Assembly (NCBI GenBank): GCA_035765895.1
Contig: DASTWL010000019.1
Span: 1-63,462 of the forward strand
Reading direction: 5' to 3'
DNA: 63,462 bases
Source of the DNA: Verrucomicrobiia bacterium
Lineage (GTDB): Bacteria; Verrucomicrobiota; Verrucomicrobiia; Limisphaerales; DSYF01
The notes beneath the pieces are model-generated. The model was not told the DNA's origin, made no database searches, and saw nothing but the letters and a program-made list of their open reading frames with translations. A program made the translations under genes and the position numbers. Shown here piece by piece: positions 1-7,093 of this stretch; position 1 is the first letter of the stretch, and each line of letters starts with the position of its first letter.

Positions 1-974
1 ATGGGGAGAATTTTTTCCTCGATGAACACCACTACGCGCGCGAACAACGGGCCGTGCTCCAGCTCATAGCTGTCGAGCCGTTTCACGAGTTCCTGCCGGG
101 CGTGGACGATGATCTGGCTGGCGACGGGCACGCCCCGCAGCCGGTCCACGGTCCGCGAATCCAGCTCCAGCGTGCTCTGGTATTCCAGCTCGCGCAGGAT
201 GTTCTGTTCCACCTCGGCGATCGGACCTTGCGCGTTGATGAAGTGGTAATGGTAAATCTCCTTCAACGATTGCAGCGCGTCCCACGTCTGTTCCTTGAAC
301 ACGCGGTAGCGCCGTCTCGCCAGCGATTCGTCGTGGTCGGTCGGACGGTCTTCAGGCATTTCGCCGCTGCCGGAACGTTCCGCTTCTTCGATCAACGCCC
401 GGGTCTCGCGGCCGCGCTTGAGCTGGCGGGCCACGGATTCCTTCTCATCCACGAACAGCACCATGATGTGGATGGTCGGCTGGCGGAAATGGATGCTGAG
501 CGGGGTGTTGTAGAATTCGCGGCGCAGCGTGTGCATCTTGTCCACGAGCAGCTTCAAGCACTCCACCTGGACGTGCGTGCGGGGGAAGCCGTCGAGGATG
601 ACGCCGTCCTGGTATTCCGGCCGCAGCAGTTCGCGTAACAGGAGCCGGACCACCTCGCGGTCGCCCACCATGTTGCCGGCGTCCTTCAAGGCCTTGGCCT
701 CGGGCGAATCCAGCAAGGCGCTCATCACAATGGGGCGGCAGGTCAGGCCGCGCACCTTGGCGATGAAGGCGGTGTTGGTGCCCTTGCCTGCGCCGGGCGC
801 GCCGCCGAGCAGGATGATCTCCTTGGGAAAGCGCAGGTGTTCGCGGCCCGGCTCGGCCTCCAGTTCGGTCCAGATGGCGCTGAAGATAAGCTGCGCGTCC
901 TTGATCTCCAGATCGGGGCGCTTGCCGGCTGACGCGGGCGCGGCGGTCGGCGTGGTTTCGGTGGCGGAATTCAT
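1..974 (-). CDS. Adenylate-kinase-like nucleoside monophosphate kinase (3' end beyond window)
   Basis: At least 324 codons are open from the ATG at 974 down to the left edge, so the C-terminus is missing. The protein shows a P-loop GGAPGAGKGT near residues 57-66 and a second kinase signature DGFPRT near residue 125, the two hallmarks of adenylate kinases, which exchange phosphate between ATP and AMP. It is longer than a normal adenylate kinase (about 215 residues): an N-terminal stretch of about 50 residues precedes the P-loop and more than 100 residues follow the LID-like region (RPTDHDE, then ARRRYRVF). A variant substrate or an added domain is therefore likely. A diverged copy of its first 33 codons lies upstream at 1781-1912. 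The kinase assignment is firm; the substrate is inference. Confidence 0.85.
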   Translation of the reverse strand, partial: MNSATETTPTAAPASAGKRPDLEIKDAQLIFSAIWTELEAEPGREHLRFPKEIILLGGAPGAGKGTNTAFIAKVRGLTCRPIVMSALLDSPEAKALKDAGNMVGDREVVRLLLRELLRPEYQDGVILDGFPRTHVQVECLKLLVDKMHTLRREFYNTPLSIHFRQPTIHIMVLFVDEKESVARQLKRGRETRALIEEAERSGSGEMPEDRPTDHDESLARRRYRVFKEQTWDALQSLKEIYHYHFINAQGPIAEVEQNILRELEYQSTLELDSRTVDRLRGVPVASQIIVHARQELVKRLDSYELEHGPLFARVVVFIEEKILP

Positions 975-1008
975 GGCGATACTTCGGAGGGAAATTACAA
1001 AGTCGCGC
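877..1008. repeat. 132-bp direct repeat, copy A (start of the kinase-like gene)
   Basis: These 132 bases cover the first 33 codons of the kinase-like gene and about 34 bases upstream. They align without gaps to 1781-1912, with roughly twenty mismatches by eye. This copy keeps the ATG start. Confidence 0.85.
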
Positions 1009-1083
1009 CATCCGAGGCACGCGGTTTCGGTTGGGATTCCGGAAGAAGAATTACAAACTGTAGTTCCCCTCGTTGGACACGAA

Positions 1084-1605
1084 CTATGCGAAGGCTCTCA
1101 AACCACAGTTCCCCTCCTTGGAGGGGCCAGGGGTGGGTTGCCCCGGAATTGTTTTGACTGACCTTCCCGCCCGCGTTGCGCGACTTCGTGGCACAAACAC
1201 CGGCACCTCCCGACTCGGCCAACCGCGCTTTGTCTCTTCTGCTCGAATCCAATCCTCAATCTTCTTCAGCACCGACTCCATATCGTTCTTCACCTCGTAA
1301 TTCCAAAAGCGCAAATGTGTCACGCCAAGCGTTTCGATTTCCTTGTGCCGACGCTCATCTTGTTCACGCAAGTGGTCGTGAACGGAGCCATCCACGTCCA
1401 CCGCCAGATTCAATTCTTTGCAGTAAAAATCCACGATGCGCTGGCCAAGTGGACGCTGGCGATCGAAGTCGTAACCGCACAGTTGCTTTCGCTTGAGCCG
1501 ATTCCAAAGCAGCACTTCGGCAAGCGTCATTATGCGGCGCAGGGTGTGAGCACGCTCCGTCAGGTCGGCGCGATATGGAATGATGGGCTGGCTCACGCGA
1601 GTCAT
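1084..1605 (-). CDS. DUF559-family (Vsr-like nuclease fold) protein
   Basis: The 173-residue protein matches the DUF559 pattern: TLAEVLLWNRLKRKQL near the N-terminus, then RPLGQRIVDFYC, then LAVDVDGSVHD, then LRFWNYEV and a closing helix. DUF559 belongs to the PD-(D/E)XK/Vsr-like nuclease superfamily; the conserved acidic residues of the DFYC and DVDGSVH segments are present. Cellular role is unknown for the family. An in-frame GTG at 1611 is an alternative start to the ATG at 1605. The last 15 or so residues (PGQPTPGPSKEG...) are translated from the GC-rich palindromic repeat at 1107-1139, so the native C-terminus has probably been extended by repeat insertion. The gene sits between repeats on both sides and between two copies of the kinase 5' end. 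Confidence 0.85.
   Translation of the reverse strand: MTRVSQPIIPYRADLTERAHTLRRIMTLAEVLLWNRLKRKQLCGYDFDRQRPLGQRIVDFYCKELNLAVDVDGSVHDHLREQDERRHKEIETLGVTHLRFWNYEVKNDMESVLKKIEDWIRAEETKRGWPSREVPVFVPRSRATRAGRSVKTIPGQPTPGPSKEGNCGLRAFA
1107..1139 (+). repeat. GC-rich palindromic repeat, copy R1
   Basis: A unit of about 33 bases: a CCCCTCC/GGAGGGG stem with a TT loop, followed by an AGGGGTGGGTT tail. The same unit occurs at 1667-1699, 1732-1764, 2348-2379 and 2391-2422. This copy encodes the tail of the DUF559 protein on the opposite strand. Confidence 0.85.
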
Positions 1606-1666
1606 GCTCACGCGTCCATGCCGGACGAGGCAAGGTGAATTTGGGAGTGGAAGCGGGAGACGGGGA

Positions 1667-1699
1667 AACCCACCCCTAACCCCTCCAAGGAGGGGAACT
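1667..1699 (-). repeat. GC-rich palindromic repeat, copy R2
   Basis: Same unit as 1107-1139 in the opposite orientation (AACCCACCCCT leading into CCCCTCC AA GGAGGGG). It lies head to head with copy R3, about 32 bases away, just upstream of the DUF559 gene. Confidence 0.85.
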
Positions 1700-1731
1700 C
1701 CGAATCGCGCATGCCACGTCCGGCTCGTCCG

Positions 1732-1764
1732 GCTCCCCTCCTTGGAGGGGCCGGGGGTGGGTTA
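1732..1764 (+). repeat. GC-rich palindromic repeat, copy R3
   Basis: Same unit and orientation as R1 (CCCCTCC TT GGAGGGG followed by GGGGTGGGTT). It ends about 17 bases before the decayed copy of the kinase 5' end at 1781. Confidence 0.85.
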
Positions 1765-1780
1765 CCTTGAATTCACTTAG

Positions 1781-1912
1781 GCGCTGAAGATGAGCTGCGC
1801 GTCCTTGATCTCCAGATCGGGACGCTTGCCGGCCGGCGCGGGCGCGGTGGGCGGCGTTGTTTCGGTGGATGGATTAATGACGTCAGTGCGGACGGAAATT
1901 GCAAAGTCGCGC
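1781..1912 (-). pseudogene. Decayed duplicate of the 5' end of the adenylate-kinase-like gene (repeat copy B)
   Basis: The 132 bases align ungapped to 877-1008. Read on the minus strand, the matching frame stays open for 33 codons and keeps KRPDLEIKDAQLIFSA exactly, but the start ATG has become ATT and a TAA stop follows immediately after FSA. Several differences are synonymous or conservative, which suggests divergence of a once coding copy. No other kinase sequence follows, so this is a 5' fragment only. Confidence 0.75.
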
Positions 1913-2106
1913 TAGCGTCTGGCCTTGGCTTCAAATGGTCAACTTTTTTGCATTTAGGGCATGTTACAGTCATTACGTTCGCCTGCGTCAGAAAAATAAA
2001 CCCACAGTGAGAGCATTTGTGTCCCTCCTTAACGTCGAACTTCGGAGCAATGGGGCCGCTTAAAAAATCCCAAGCTGAATTGTTGCCAGTGAGTTTGGGA
2101 ATTCAA
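1913..2106 (-). pseudogene. Zinc-ribbon protein remnant without a usable start
   Basis: On the minus strand, from just after an in-frame TGA near 2107, about 60 codons are open. They encode a segment containing GPIAPKFDVKEGHKCSHCGF and then VTCPKCKKVDHLKP, that is CxxC...CxxC spaced like a zinc ribbon. No ATG, GTG or TTG precedes the first CxxC in this frame, and downstream the frame runs out of phase into the duplicated kinase 5' end. This looks like the C-terminal part of a small zinc-binding protein whose beginning was lost and whose end was overwritten by the duplication. It could also be chance, but two paired CxxC motifs make that less likely. Confidence 0.4.
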
Positions 2107-2142
2107 CTCTTAGAATTCAACGAGGAAGAAGCCGTAAAGGTG

Positions 2143-3495
2143 CTACACGAGCCCGCGCTTCTGAACTTGTCCCAAACACCACTCGTATTCCCTGACGAGT
2201 TGCGTGACGACGCTTTCATTCTTCAGTTCCGGCGGCAGGACTTCCCAGGTGTAGGTTTCAAATTCGAGGTGCGGGCAGAGCTTCGGGTTTTCGCCCAGCA
2301 CATCCAACAGTTCCAGCAGGTGGTCGGTGGTGTTGTCGAAGCAGGGAAACCCACCCCCCACCCCTCCCGGGAGGGGATCGGCCACGGACGACCCACCCCT
2401 GGCCCCTCCAGGGAGGGGAACTGCCGGAGGAGTGTGCAGCGGGATGTGGAAGTGGATACGCCACTCCGAGTCGTTGATGGTTGATGGTTGAGGGTTGATG
2501 GCGTCCAAGGCGAGCGGGAGGTCTTTGTAGCGGGTGAGGGTGCCGTCCGGGGCGCGGGCGATGACTTGATGGAGGTAAACGTCGTCCACGAAGGCGCGCA
2601 AGGCGGTGCGGGCTTGCGGGGTGGCGCGGACTTTTAACGCGGAACTCAGGTGCAGCTTGCTGAGCTTGATGTCGTGCCGGCGGAATTCCGCGATGGCGGC
2701 GCGGGCGGATTCGTATTGCAACGCGAAGTGGCAGGCGTCGTAGTTCACGCCGAGGTGCGCGTTCAGGCGCGGGTTGTTCGGATGTTCGTCGCGCAGCGTG
2801 CCGAAGAACGCCACGGTTTCCGCGGTGTTCTCGAACAGTCCGAGCGGTTCGGGTTCCACGCCGAGATGCAGCGTGCGTCCGGTGCGTTCGCTGACGCGCG
2901 CGATGTGTTCGACGCAGGCCCAGAGATTGTTCCGAATTGCGGAGAGTTTGGCGGCGGAGTCGGACGGAGCGCCGACGTGCTCGTCGGCTTTGGACCTACG
3001 CACGTCGTAAGCCGGTGAGGACACCGGCGCTCCGGTTTGCGGCGAGGCGCCGCAGCCACGAGGGAAGATGAATTCCTTGAACGAGCCGGGCAGGGTGCTG
3101 ACGCTGCCTTCGACGCCGGACGGGACGAGTTGCGCGAGGAGGTCGAAGAGGAGGTTGGTGTAGTCGAGGCGTTCGCGTGTGGTCCAGTCGGGGGCGAAGA
3201 CTTGCTCCTTTACGCGCCCGCCGTGGAAGCGGCCGTAGGGAAATCCGTTGATGGTGAAAACGTAGCAGCCGTGCTGGTCGAGCCACTTCTGGAACGCGAG
3301 CAATGTCGGCGGCTCGGCAAGTTCGCGGGCGGCCAGTGCGCTCAATCGCAGCCCGATGCCGAACGGTGCGCTCGTGCCGACGCGTTGGCGGACGGCGAGA
3401 GTGTATTGTTCCAGGCCGCGGAAGGTTTCGCGCCAGTCCTCCCCGCGATGGATGTTCGTGCAGTAGGTGAGATGAAGGTCGTGGTTGAGTTTCAT
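2143..3495 (-). CDS. eboE: EboE-like TIM-barrel protein, carrying three in-frame repeat insertions
   Basis: The 450-residue protein resembles the xylose-isomerase-like EboE of the ebo cluster, which is linked to trafficking of metabolites such as scytonemin precursors. Landmarks are LTYCTNIHRGEDW at the start, TINGFPYGRFHG, VPSGVEGSVSTLPGSFKEF, LHLGVEPEPLGLFEN, and LGVNYDACHFA (a likely metal/substrate site), ending in EFETYTWEVLP. The chain is longer than expected because three repeats are translated inside it: a 70-bp double hairpin (GAPVSSPAYDVRRSKADEHV), four GTTGATG-type heptamers (INPQPSTIN), and a pair of GC-rich palindromes (VPLPGGARGG...GGVGGGF). The frame survives all three. The eboB homologue lies just upstream on the same strand. 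The family call is fairly sure; activity of this copy is uncertain. Confidence 0.75.
   Translation of the reverse strand: MKLNHDLHLTYCTNIHRGEDWRETFRGLEQYTLAVRQRVGTSAPFGIGLRLSALAARELAEPPTLLAFQKWLDQHGCYVFTINGFPYGRFHGGRVKEQVFAPDWTTRERLDYTNLLFDLLAQLVPSGVEGSVSTLPGSFKEFIFPRGCGASPQTGAPVSSPAYDVRRSKADEHVGAPSDSAAKLSAIRNNLWACVEHIARVSERTGRTLHLGVEPEPLGLFENTAETVAFFGTLRDEHPNNPRLNAHLGVNYDACHFALQYESARAAIAEFRRHDIKLSKLHLSSALKVRATPQARTALRAFVDDVYLHQVIARAPDGTLTRYKDLPLALDAINPQPSTINDSEWRIHFHIPLHTPPAVPLPGGARGGSSVADPLPGGVGGGFPCFDNTTDHLLELLDVLGENPKLCPHLEFETYTWEVLPPELKNESVVTQLVREYEWCLGQVQKRGLV
2348..2422 (-). repeat. Two GC-rich palindromic repeats (R4, R5) inside eboE
   Basis: Copies at 2348-2379 (a CCCCTCCCGGGAGGGG palindrome) and 2391-2422 (CCCCTCC AG GGAGGGG), each preceded by an AACCCACCCC-type arm, lie in tandem and in the orientation of R2. 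Together they span 75 bases, a multiple of three, and are read through as a glycine-rich loop of the EboE-like protein. Confidence 0.85.
2473..2500 (+). repeat. Heptanucleotide tandem repeat, four units of GTTGATG type
   Basis: Four consecutive 7-mers: GTTGATG, GTTGATG, GTTGAGG, GTTGATG. They lie inside the eboE frame and encode part of INPQPSTIN. A second four-unit tract of the same type lies at 4626-4653. Confidence 0.85.
2965..3034. repeat. 70-bp double-hairpin (BIME/REP-like) element inside eboE
   Basis: The layout is exactly symmetrical: CGGAGC (2965-2970), hairpin GCCGACG-TGCT-CGTCGGC (2971-2988), a 22-base spacer, hairpin GCCGGTG-AGGA-CACCGGC (3011-3028), and GCTCCG (3029-3034), the complement of the first six bases. 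This is the architecture of bacterial interspersed mosaic or REP-pair elements. It is translated within eboE without a stop. Confidence 0.85.
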
Positions 3496-3634
3496 GGGCT
3501 CACCAAATTCTTAACCGCGGATGGACACGGATCAATTCTGCCAGGTAGGACGGGCAGTCCCTCCCCCGTCGTTCTTCGATAGCCACGTAACGGCGCCCAG
3601 AGGAGCGCGCGGCTGCCCAGTTTGAGTCAACGTC

Positions 3635-3789
3635 CGCCCTCACCCTAACCCTCTCCCCCAGGAGAGGGAGCAGACTGCGGACGCTTGCCGGTTCTATGCT
3701 GGCTGCTCGACCAATCCAGTCGCGGGTATTATCAGGAGACTGGCGAACGATTCTCCCTCTCCTCGGGGGAGAGGGCCGGGGTGAGGGCG
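3635..3789. repeat. Intergenic inverted-repeat element between eboB and eboE
   Basis: A left arm at 3635-3670 (CGCCCTCACCCT... ending GGAGAGGGAG) and a right arm at 3753-3789 (CTCCCTCTCC... ending GGGGTGAGGGCG) are near-perfect inverted copies of about 36 bases around an 82-base centre. Each arm also has an internal CCCTCTCC/GGAGAGGG palindrome. The 315-base gap between the two ebo genes holds this element and no credible gene. Confidence 0.8.
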
Positions 3790-3810
3790 AGCGTAAAACC
3801 ACTGTTCCTC

Positions 3811-4617
3811 TCACGCCGGTAAAACAAAATGCGGGCACTGGCTCAGGAAGCGCGCGGGGTTTTGGTAGATGAGGCGGTCGATCGCGGCGAGCGAGTGGCC
3901 GCGGCGGCGCATTTCGCGGGCGGTCTTCGGCACGGCGAGTGGATCGCTGAGGCCCCAGTCGCAGGCGCAGTTCAGCCAGACGCGTTCGTGCGAGAAATTT
4001 TCCACCATGTCCACGGCGCGTGCGGGCGAACATTTCGAATCGGGATACAACGTGATGCCCGCCCAGAATCCGGCATCGAGCACGGCGCCGATGGTGTGCT
4101 CTTCGACGTGGTCAATGATGACGCGCTCGGGCTTGATGCGGCCGTCGCGCTGGAGCAGGTCCACGATGAGGCGTGTGCCCTTGAGTTTGTCTTCGAGGTG
4201 CGGCGTGTGGACGAGGATGAGCTGGTCGTGTTGCGCGGCGAGGTCCACATGCTTCTGCAGCACGATCATTTCGTTGCGGCTATTCTTGTTCAGGCCGATC
4301 TCGCCAATGCCGAGGACGTTCGGGCGCCTGAGAAATTCCGGGATGATCGCGAGCACTTCGTCGGCGAGCTTCACGTCCTCGGATTCCTTTGGGTTGATGC
4401 AGAGCCACGAGTAATGCGGCAGGCCGAACTTGGCGGCGCGCTTCGGCTCGTAGTCGGTGAGCTGGGAAAAATAATCGTAGAAGCCGTGCGCGGAACTGCG
4501 GTCGAAGCCAGCCCAGAAGGCGGGTTCGCAAACAGCCTGACAACCGGCGGTGACCATCGCCGCGTAATCATCGGTCGTCCGGCTGACCATGTGGGCGTGA
4601 GGTTCGATGTAGCGCAT
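3811..4617 (-). CDS. eboB: EboB-like TatD-family hydrolase
   Basis: The 268-residue protein is a TatD-type amidohydrolase: [15 protein letters not shown] at the N-terminus supplies the HxH metal ligands, [11 protein letters not shown] gives the conserved glutamate, LVHTPH and VIIDHVEE give two more histidine sites, and CACDWG supplies a late aspartate. Reading [10 protein letters not shown] together with EPAFW and [11 protein letters not shown] fits the EboB branch rather than a general TatD nuclease. The next gene on the strand is the eboE homologue, supporting the assignment. EboA, EboC (UbiA-type), EboD and EboF are not in the window, so this is a partial ebo set unless the rest lies elsewhere. 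Confidence 0.8.
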   Translation of the reverse strand: MRYIEPHAHMVSRTTDDYAAMVTAGCQAVCEPAFWAGFDRSSAHGFYDYFSQLTDYEPKRAAKFGLPHYSWLCINPKESEDVKLADEVLAIIPEFLRRPNVLGIGEIGLNKNSRNEMIVLQKHVDLAAQHDQLILVHTPHLEDKLKGTRLIVDLLQRDGRIKPERVIIDHVEEHTIGAVLDAGFWAGITLYPDSKCSPARAVDMVENFSHERVWLNCACDWGLSDPLAVPKTAREMRRRGHSLAAIDRLIYQNPARFLSQCPHFVLPA

Positions 4618-4625
4618 TCGCTCAG

Positions 4626-4653
4626 GTTGATGGTTGAGAGTTGTTGGTTGAGG
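4626..4653 (+). repeat. Heptanucleotide tandem repeat, second tract
   Basis: Four consecutive 7-mers GTTGATG, GTTGAGA, GTTGTTG, GTTGAGG, matching the 28-base tract at 2473-2500 in unit length and copy number. It lies in the short gap upstream of eboB. Confidence 0.75.
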
Positions 4654-4655
4654 GA

Positions 4656-5045
4656 CTATTCGCTCGTGCGCTGGTTAACAAGCGATGTGCGCAGGCCGCT
4701 CAACATCTTCCCTTGCTTTTCGGCGACGGCATAGAGGCTGCGGAACGCATCTTCGCTCAGGAACCCTTGGTTACGACCGATGAACGATTGTGAAACCACC
4801 TCGAACAGCGATCCGGTGGCGATTTCAACAAAACGGGCGAAGTCCTGCCGTGACGTGCGGGAGCTTCCTTCGGCGATGTTTGAAGAAATGGAAACCGCTG
4901 CGCGACGCATTTGATTGGTGAGGCCAAATCTCTCTTGATCAGGAAAATCGCGCGCCAGCGCATAGACCAGGTCGGCGAAGCTGATCGCTTCCTGCCACGT
5001 TGCGAGTTTTTCAAAATTAAACATACGCGGATGTTCCTCCGTCAT
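4656..5045 (-). CDS. Four-helix-bundle protein (S23 / 23S-rRNA-intervening-sequence family)
   Basis: The 129-residue protein has the family pattern: [20 protein letters not shown], then [21 protein letters not shown], then a final pair of helices. S23-type proteins are small four-helix bundles, first noticed in 23S rRNA intervening sequences and related to the Avd accessory proteins of diversity-generating retroelements; most are standalone with unknown function. No reverse transcriptase or variable repeat is visible nearby. The GAF gene ends three bases upstream (5049), so the two are probably cotranscribed. Confidence 0.9.
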   Translation of the reverse strand: MTEEHPRMFNFEKLATWQEAISFADLVYALARDFPDQERFGLTNQMRRAAVSISSNIAEGSSRTSRQDFARFVEIATGSLFEVVSQSFIGRNQGFLSEDAFRSLYAVAEKQGKMLSGLRTSLVNQRTSE

Positions 5046-5048
5046 CCA

Positions 5049-5804
5049 TCAACCTTCCGGCGGCCATGCTCCGGCCGCCGACTTTCCCTTCGCTGCCGGA
5101 ATCGGCTCCGTCGTCGGGTCGCTGAGGGCGAGGAGGATTTGTTTGGCGCGCCCGGGTTCGGCGCGTTCGAGTTCTTTGAGCGCGGCGCGGAAGGCTTTGA
5201 TGCGGTAATCGTCTTCGCCTTCGGCGCGGTCCACGCGGTCCAGGAAGGCGGCGACTTCAATCAGCTTGTGGCGCACCTCGATAAAATAGTGATCGAGCAA
5301 TTCCTTTTTCGTCGGGCGACCGAGGTGTTTGCCAATGGCCTCACCGAGTTGCAGCAGCAAGGCCTGTTCATCGGCGGTGAATTCGTAGGTGACCGGTTTG
5401 GCAATGCCCAACACGCCGCGCAGCAGGCTTTGCTCAACCAACATTGGGACGGCGATGGAACCTTCCATCCGCGTTTCCTTCGCACCGGGTTTGGCCACGC
5501 CCGACGTGTCGGTTTGAAGATTGCACACTTGCACCGGCGACTTCCGTTCGGCGGCGAGGCCAGCCATGCCTTTACCCACGGGAATCACTTTCACCTTGTC
5601 CATGATCGCTTCCGGAATGCCGCGCTGGGCGACAAGTTCGAGCCGGCCGGTGACCCGGTTGAGCCCATGAATCGTGCCGGTGACGCAGCCGAAATGTTTC
5701 AGGATGATTTCCAGCACCTGCTGGAGTGTGGCGCCGTCGCCGCCTTGCGCGAGCAGGAGGTTTTGAACGACGGACAAGACGGGGGAATTCGTTGTCATGG
5801 CCAT
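5049..5804 (-). CDS. GAF-domain protein
   Basis: The 251-residue protein contains a GAF domain of about 150 residues, with recognisable elements HFGCVTGTIHGLN, LELVAQRGIPE, VIPVGKGMAGLAAE, and ITVPM-like SIAVPMLVEQ followed by RGVLGIAKP. A C-terminal helical part follows (LLDHYFIEVRHKLIEVAAFL), so it may be a signal or redox sensor that acts through dimerisation or a partner. The open frame extends further upstream, but the ATG pair at 5804 and 5798 begins where family similarity begins and the longer N-terminus is antisense to the opposite gene. It is divergent from the S41-like gene at 5998. Confidence 0.8.
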   Translation of the reverse strand: MAMTTNSPVLSVVQNLLLAQGGDGATLQQVLEIILKHFGCVTGTIHGLNRVTGRLELVAQRGIPEAIMDKVKVIPVGKGMAGLAAERKSPVQVCNLQTDTSGVAKPGAKETRMEGSIAVPMLVEQSLLRGVLGIAKPVTYEFTADEQALLLQLGEAIGKHLGRPTKKELLDHYFIEVRHKLIEVAAFLDRVDRAEGEDDYRIKAFRAALKELERAEPGRAKQILLALSDPTTEPIPAAKGKSAAGAWPPEG

Positions 5805-5997
5805 GCGGGCGCGGCGTTTGAGTGCAAAGGCATGCGAAAGGTTGCGGCAAGGTGTTGTTCTTGTCCACCCCGTGATGTTGCTGGCCGGCGCGCCGGCGGT
5901 TTGGGCGATGGTGCCGGGCGCAAAAAATGGCGGCGGCGTGACTGCGCAGTTGCGGCGGGAACCATCCGATGAGAAACTGGCGGCGCATTTGACGAAC

Positions 5998-7041
5998 ATG
6001 ATTGCACGCAGTTCCATCCTGGGTTTGGCCGGCATGCTTTTGCTGGCGTTGTCGCTTCCCGCGGCCGAACGTCCCGCGACGCCGGATTTCAAGGAAGTGG
6101 AAACCGTTCTTCGGGAGCACCTGGCCGGCGCGACGGACGAGAGCCTGAACCGCGCCGCAGTGGACGGGCTGCTCCTCGCCTTGAAGGGGCGGGTGCTGCT
6201 GGAGACCAATGCAAGCGCAACGGCCGTGGCGCCCGCCGCAACCGGGCCGTGTGTGGCGCGGCAGCGCATTTTTGATGGCGGCGTGGCTTATGTTCAGGTC
6301 AAGCGGGTGGCTGACGCGTTGCCCGGGGAAATTGCCGCCGCCGTGAAGCGCCTCTCGGCCACGAACAAACTGACCGGCTTCGTGCTGGACTTGCGGTATG
6401 CCGATGGAACCGATTACACGGCGGCCGCCCACACTGTGGATTTGTTTCTCAGCAAGGAAGTGCCGTTGCTGAATGCGGGGCAGGGGTTGCTCCGTTCGGA
6501 AGCCAAGACCAACGCCATCCAGCTGCCGGTGGTGGCGTTGCTGAACGAAGAAACCGGCGGTGCGGCCGAGGCCGTGGGGGCGATGCTGCGTCAAACGGCC
6601 ACCGGCTTGTTGATCGGCACCCGGACGGCAGGTCATGCGGGTGTGATGAACGAGTTCAAACTTTCCACGGGGCAGACGCTGCGACTGTTGACGGCATCCG
6701 TCCAGCTTGGCGACGCCAAGGCCATTCCGACCACGGGCGTCGCGCCGGACATTGAGGTGAAGGTCAACCCGGACGACGAGCGGCGGTTTTACGCCGATCC
6801 GTTCGCCGGCACGCTGGCGCCAGAGGATAGCTCCACCAACACCGTTGCCAATCCGCCCAAGCGCGTCCGTCTGACCGAGGCGGATTTGGTCCGGGAACAC
6901 CGCACGGATGGCGACGCCGAAGAAGACGTTGCCCCGCTGGGCCGCACCGGCCCGGACGGTCCGGTCATTCAGGATCCCGCCCTGGCCCGGGGCATTGATT
7001 TGCTCAAGGGGCTGGCGGTGGTGCGACAGGGTCATTTCTGA
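5998..7041 (+). CDS. S41-type (C-terminal-processing) peptidase homologue lacking the catalytic dyad
   Basis: The protein has 347 residues, starting [20 protein letters not shown] with a signal peptide. The S41 core is recognisable in [11 protein letters not shown], then [20 protein letters not shown], then [13 protein letters not shown]. In active CtpA/Tsp peptidases the equivalent motifs are SASASE and FGKG, with Ser and Lys 25 residues apart. Here the matching positions are Gly188 and His213, so both dyad residues appear to be gone. No PDZ domain is evident. A scaffolding or binding role in the periplasm is inference. The next gene begins 53 bases downstream on the same strand. Confidence 0.75.
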   Translation: MIARSSILGLAGMLLLALSLPAAERPATPDFKEVETVLREHLAGATDESLNRAAVDGLLLALKGRVLLETNASATAVAPAATGPCVARQRIFDGGVAYVQVKRVADALPGEIAAAVKRLSATNKLTGFVLDLRYADGTDYTAAAHTVDLFLSKEVPLLNAGQGLLRSEAKTNAIQLPVVALLNEETGGAAEAVGAMLRQTATGLLIGTRTAGHAGVMNEFKLSTGQTLRLLTASVQLGDAKAIPTTGVAPDIEVKVNPDDERRFYADPFAGTLAPEDSSTNTVANPPKRVRLTEADLVREHRTDGDAEEDVAPLGRTGPDGPVIQDPALARGIDLLKGLAVVRQGHF

Positions 7042-7093
7042 TTTCGCATTTGACGATTCCCCGGCGGGACTCACACTGGCGGCTTGCTGTTCG

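Noticed and set aside
4656-5045. Diversity-generating retroelement suggested by the four-helix-bundle protein
   Set aside because: No reverse transcriptase or template/variable repeat pair is in the window, and the S23-like family is mostly standalone.
5049-6269. Longer 406-residue form of the GAF protein
   Set aside because: The extra N-terminus overlaps the divergent S41-like gene and lacks family character; the ATG at 5804 or 5798 fits better.
7004-7084. Riboswitch (glycine or tetrahydrofolate type) ahead of the glyA fusion
   Set aside because: Only 52 bases separate the genes and no conserved aptamer core is seen.
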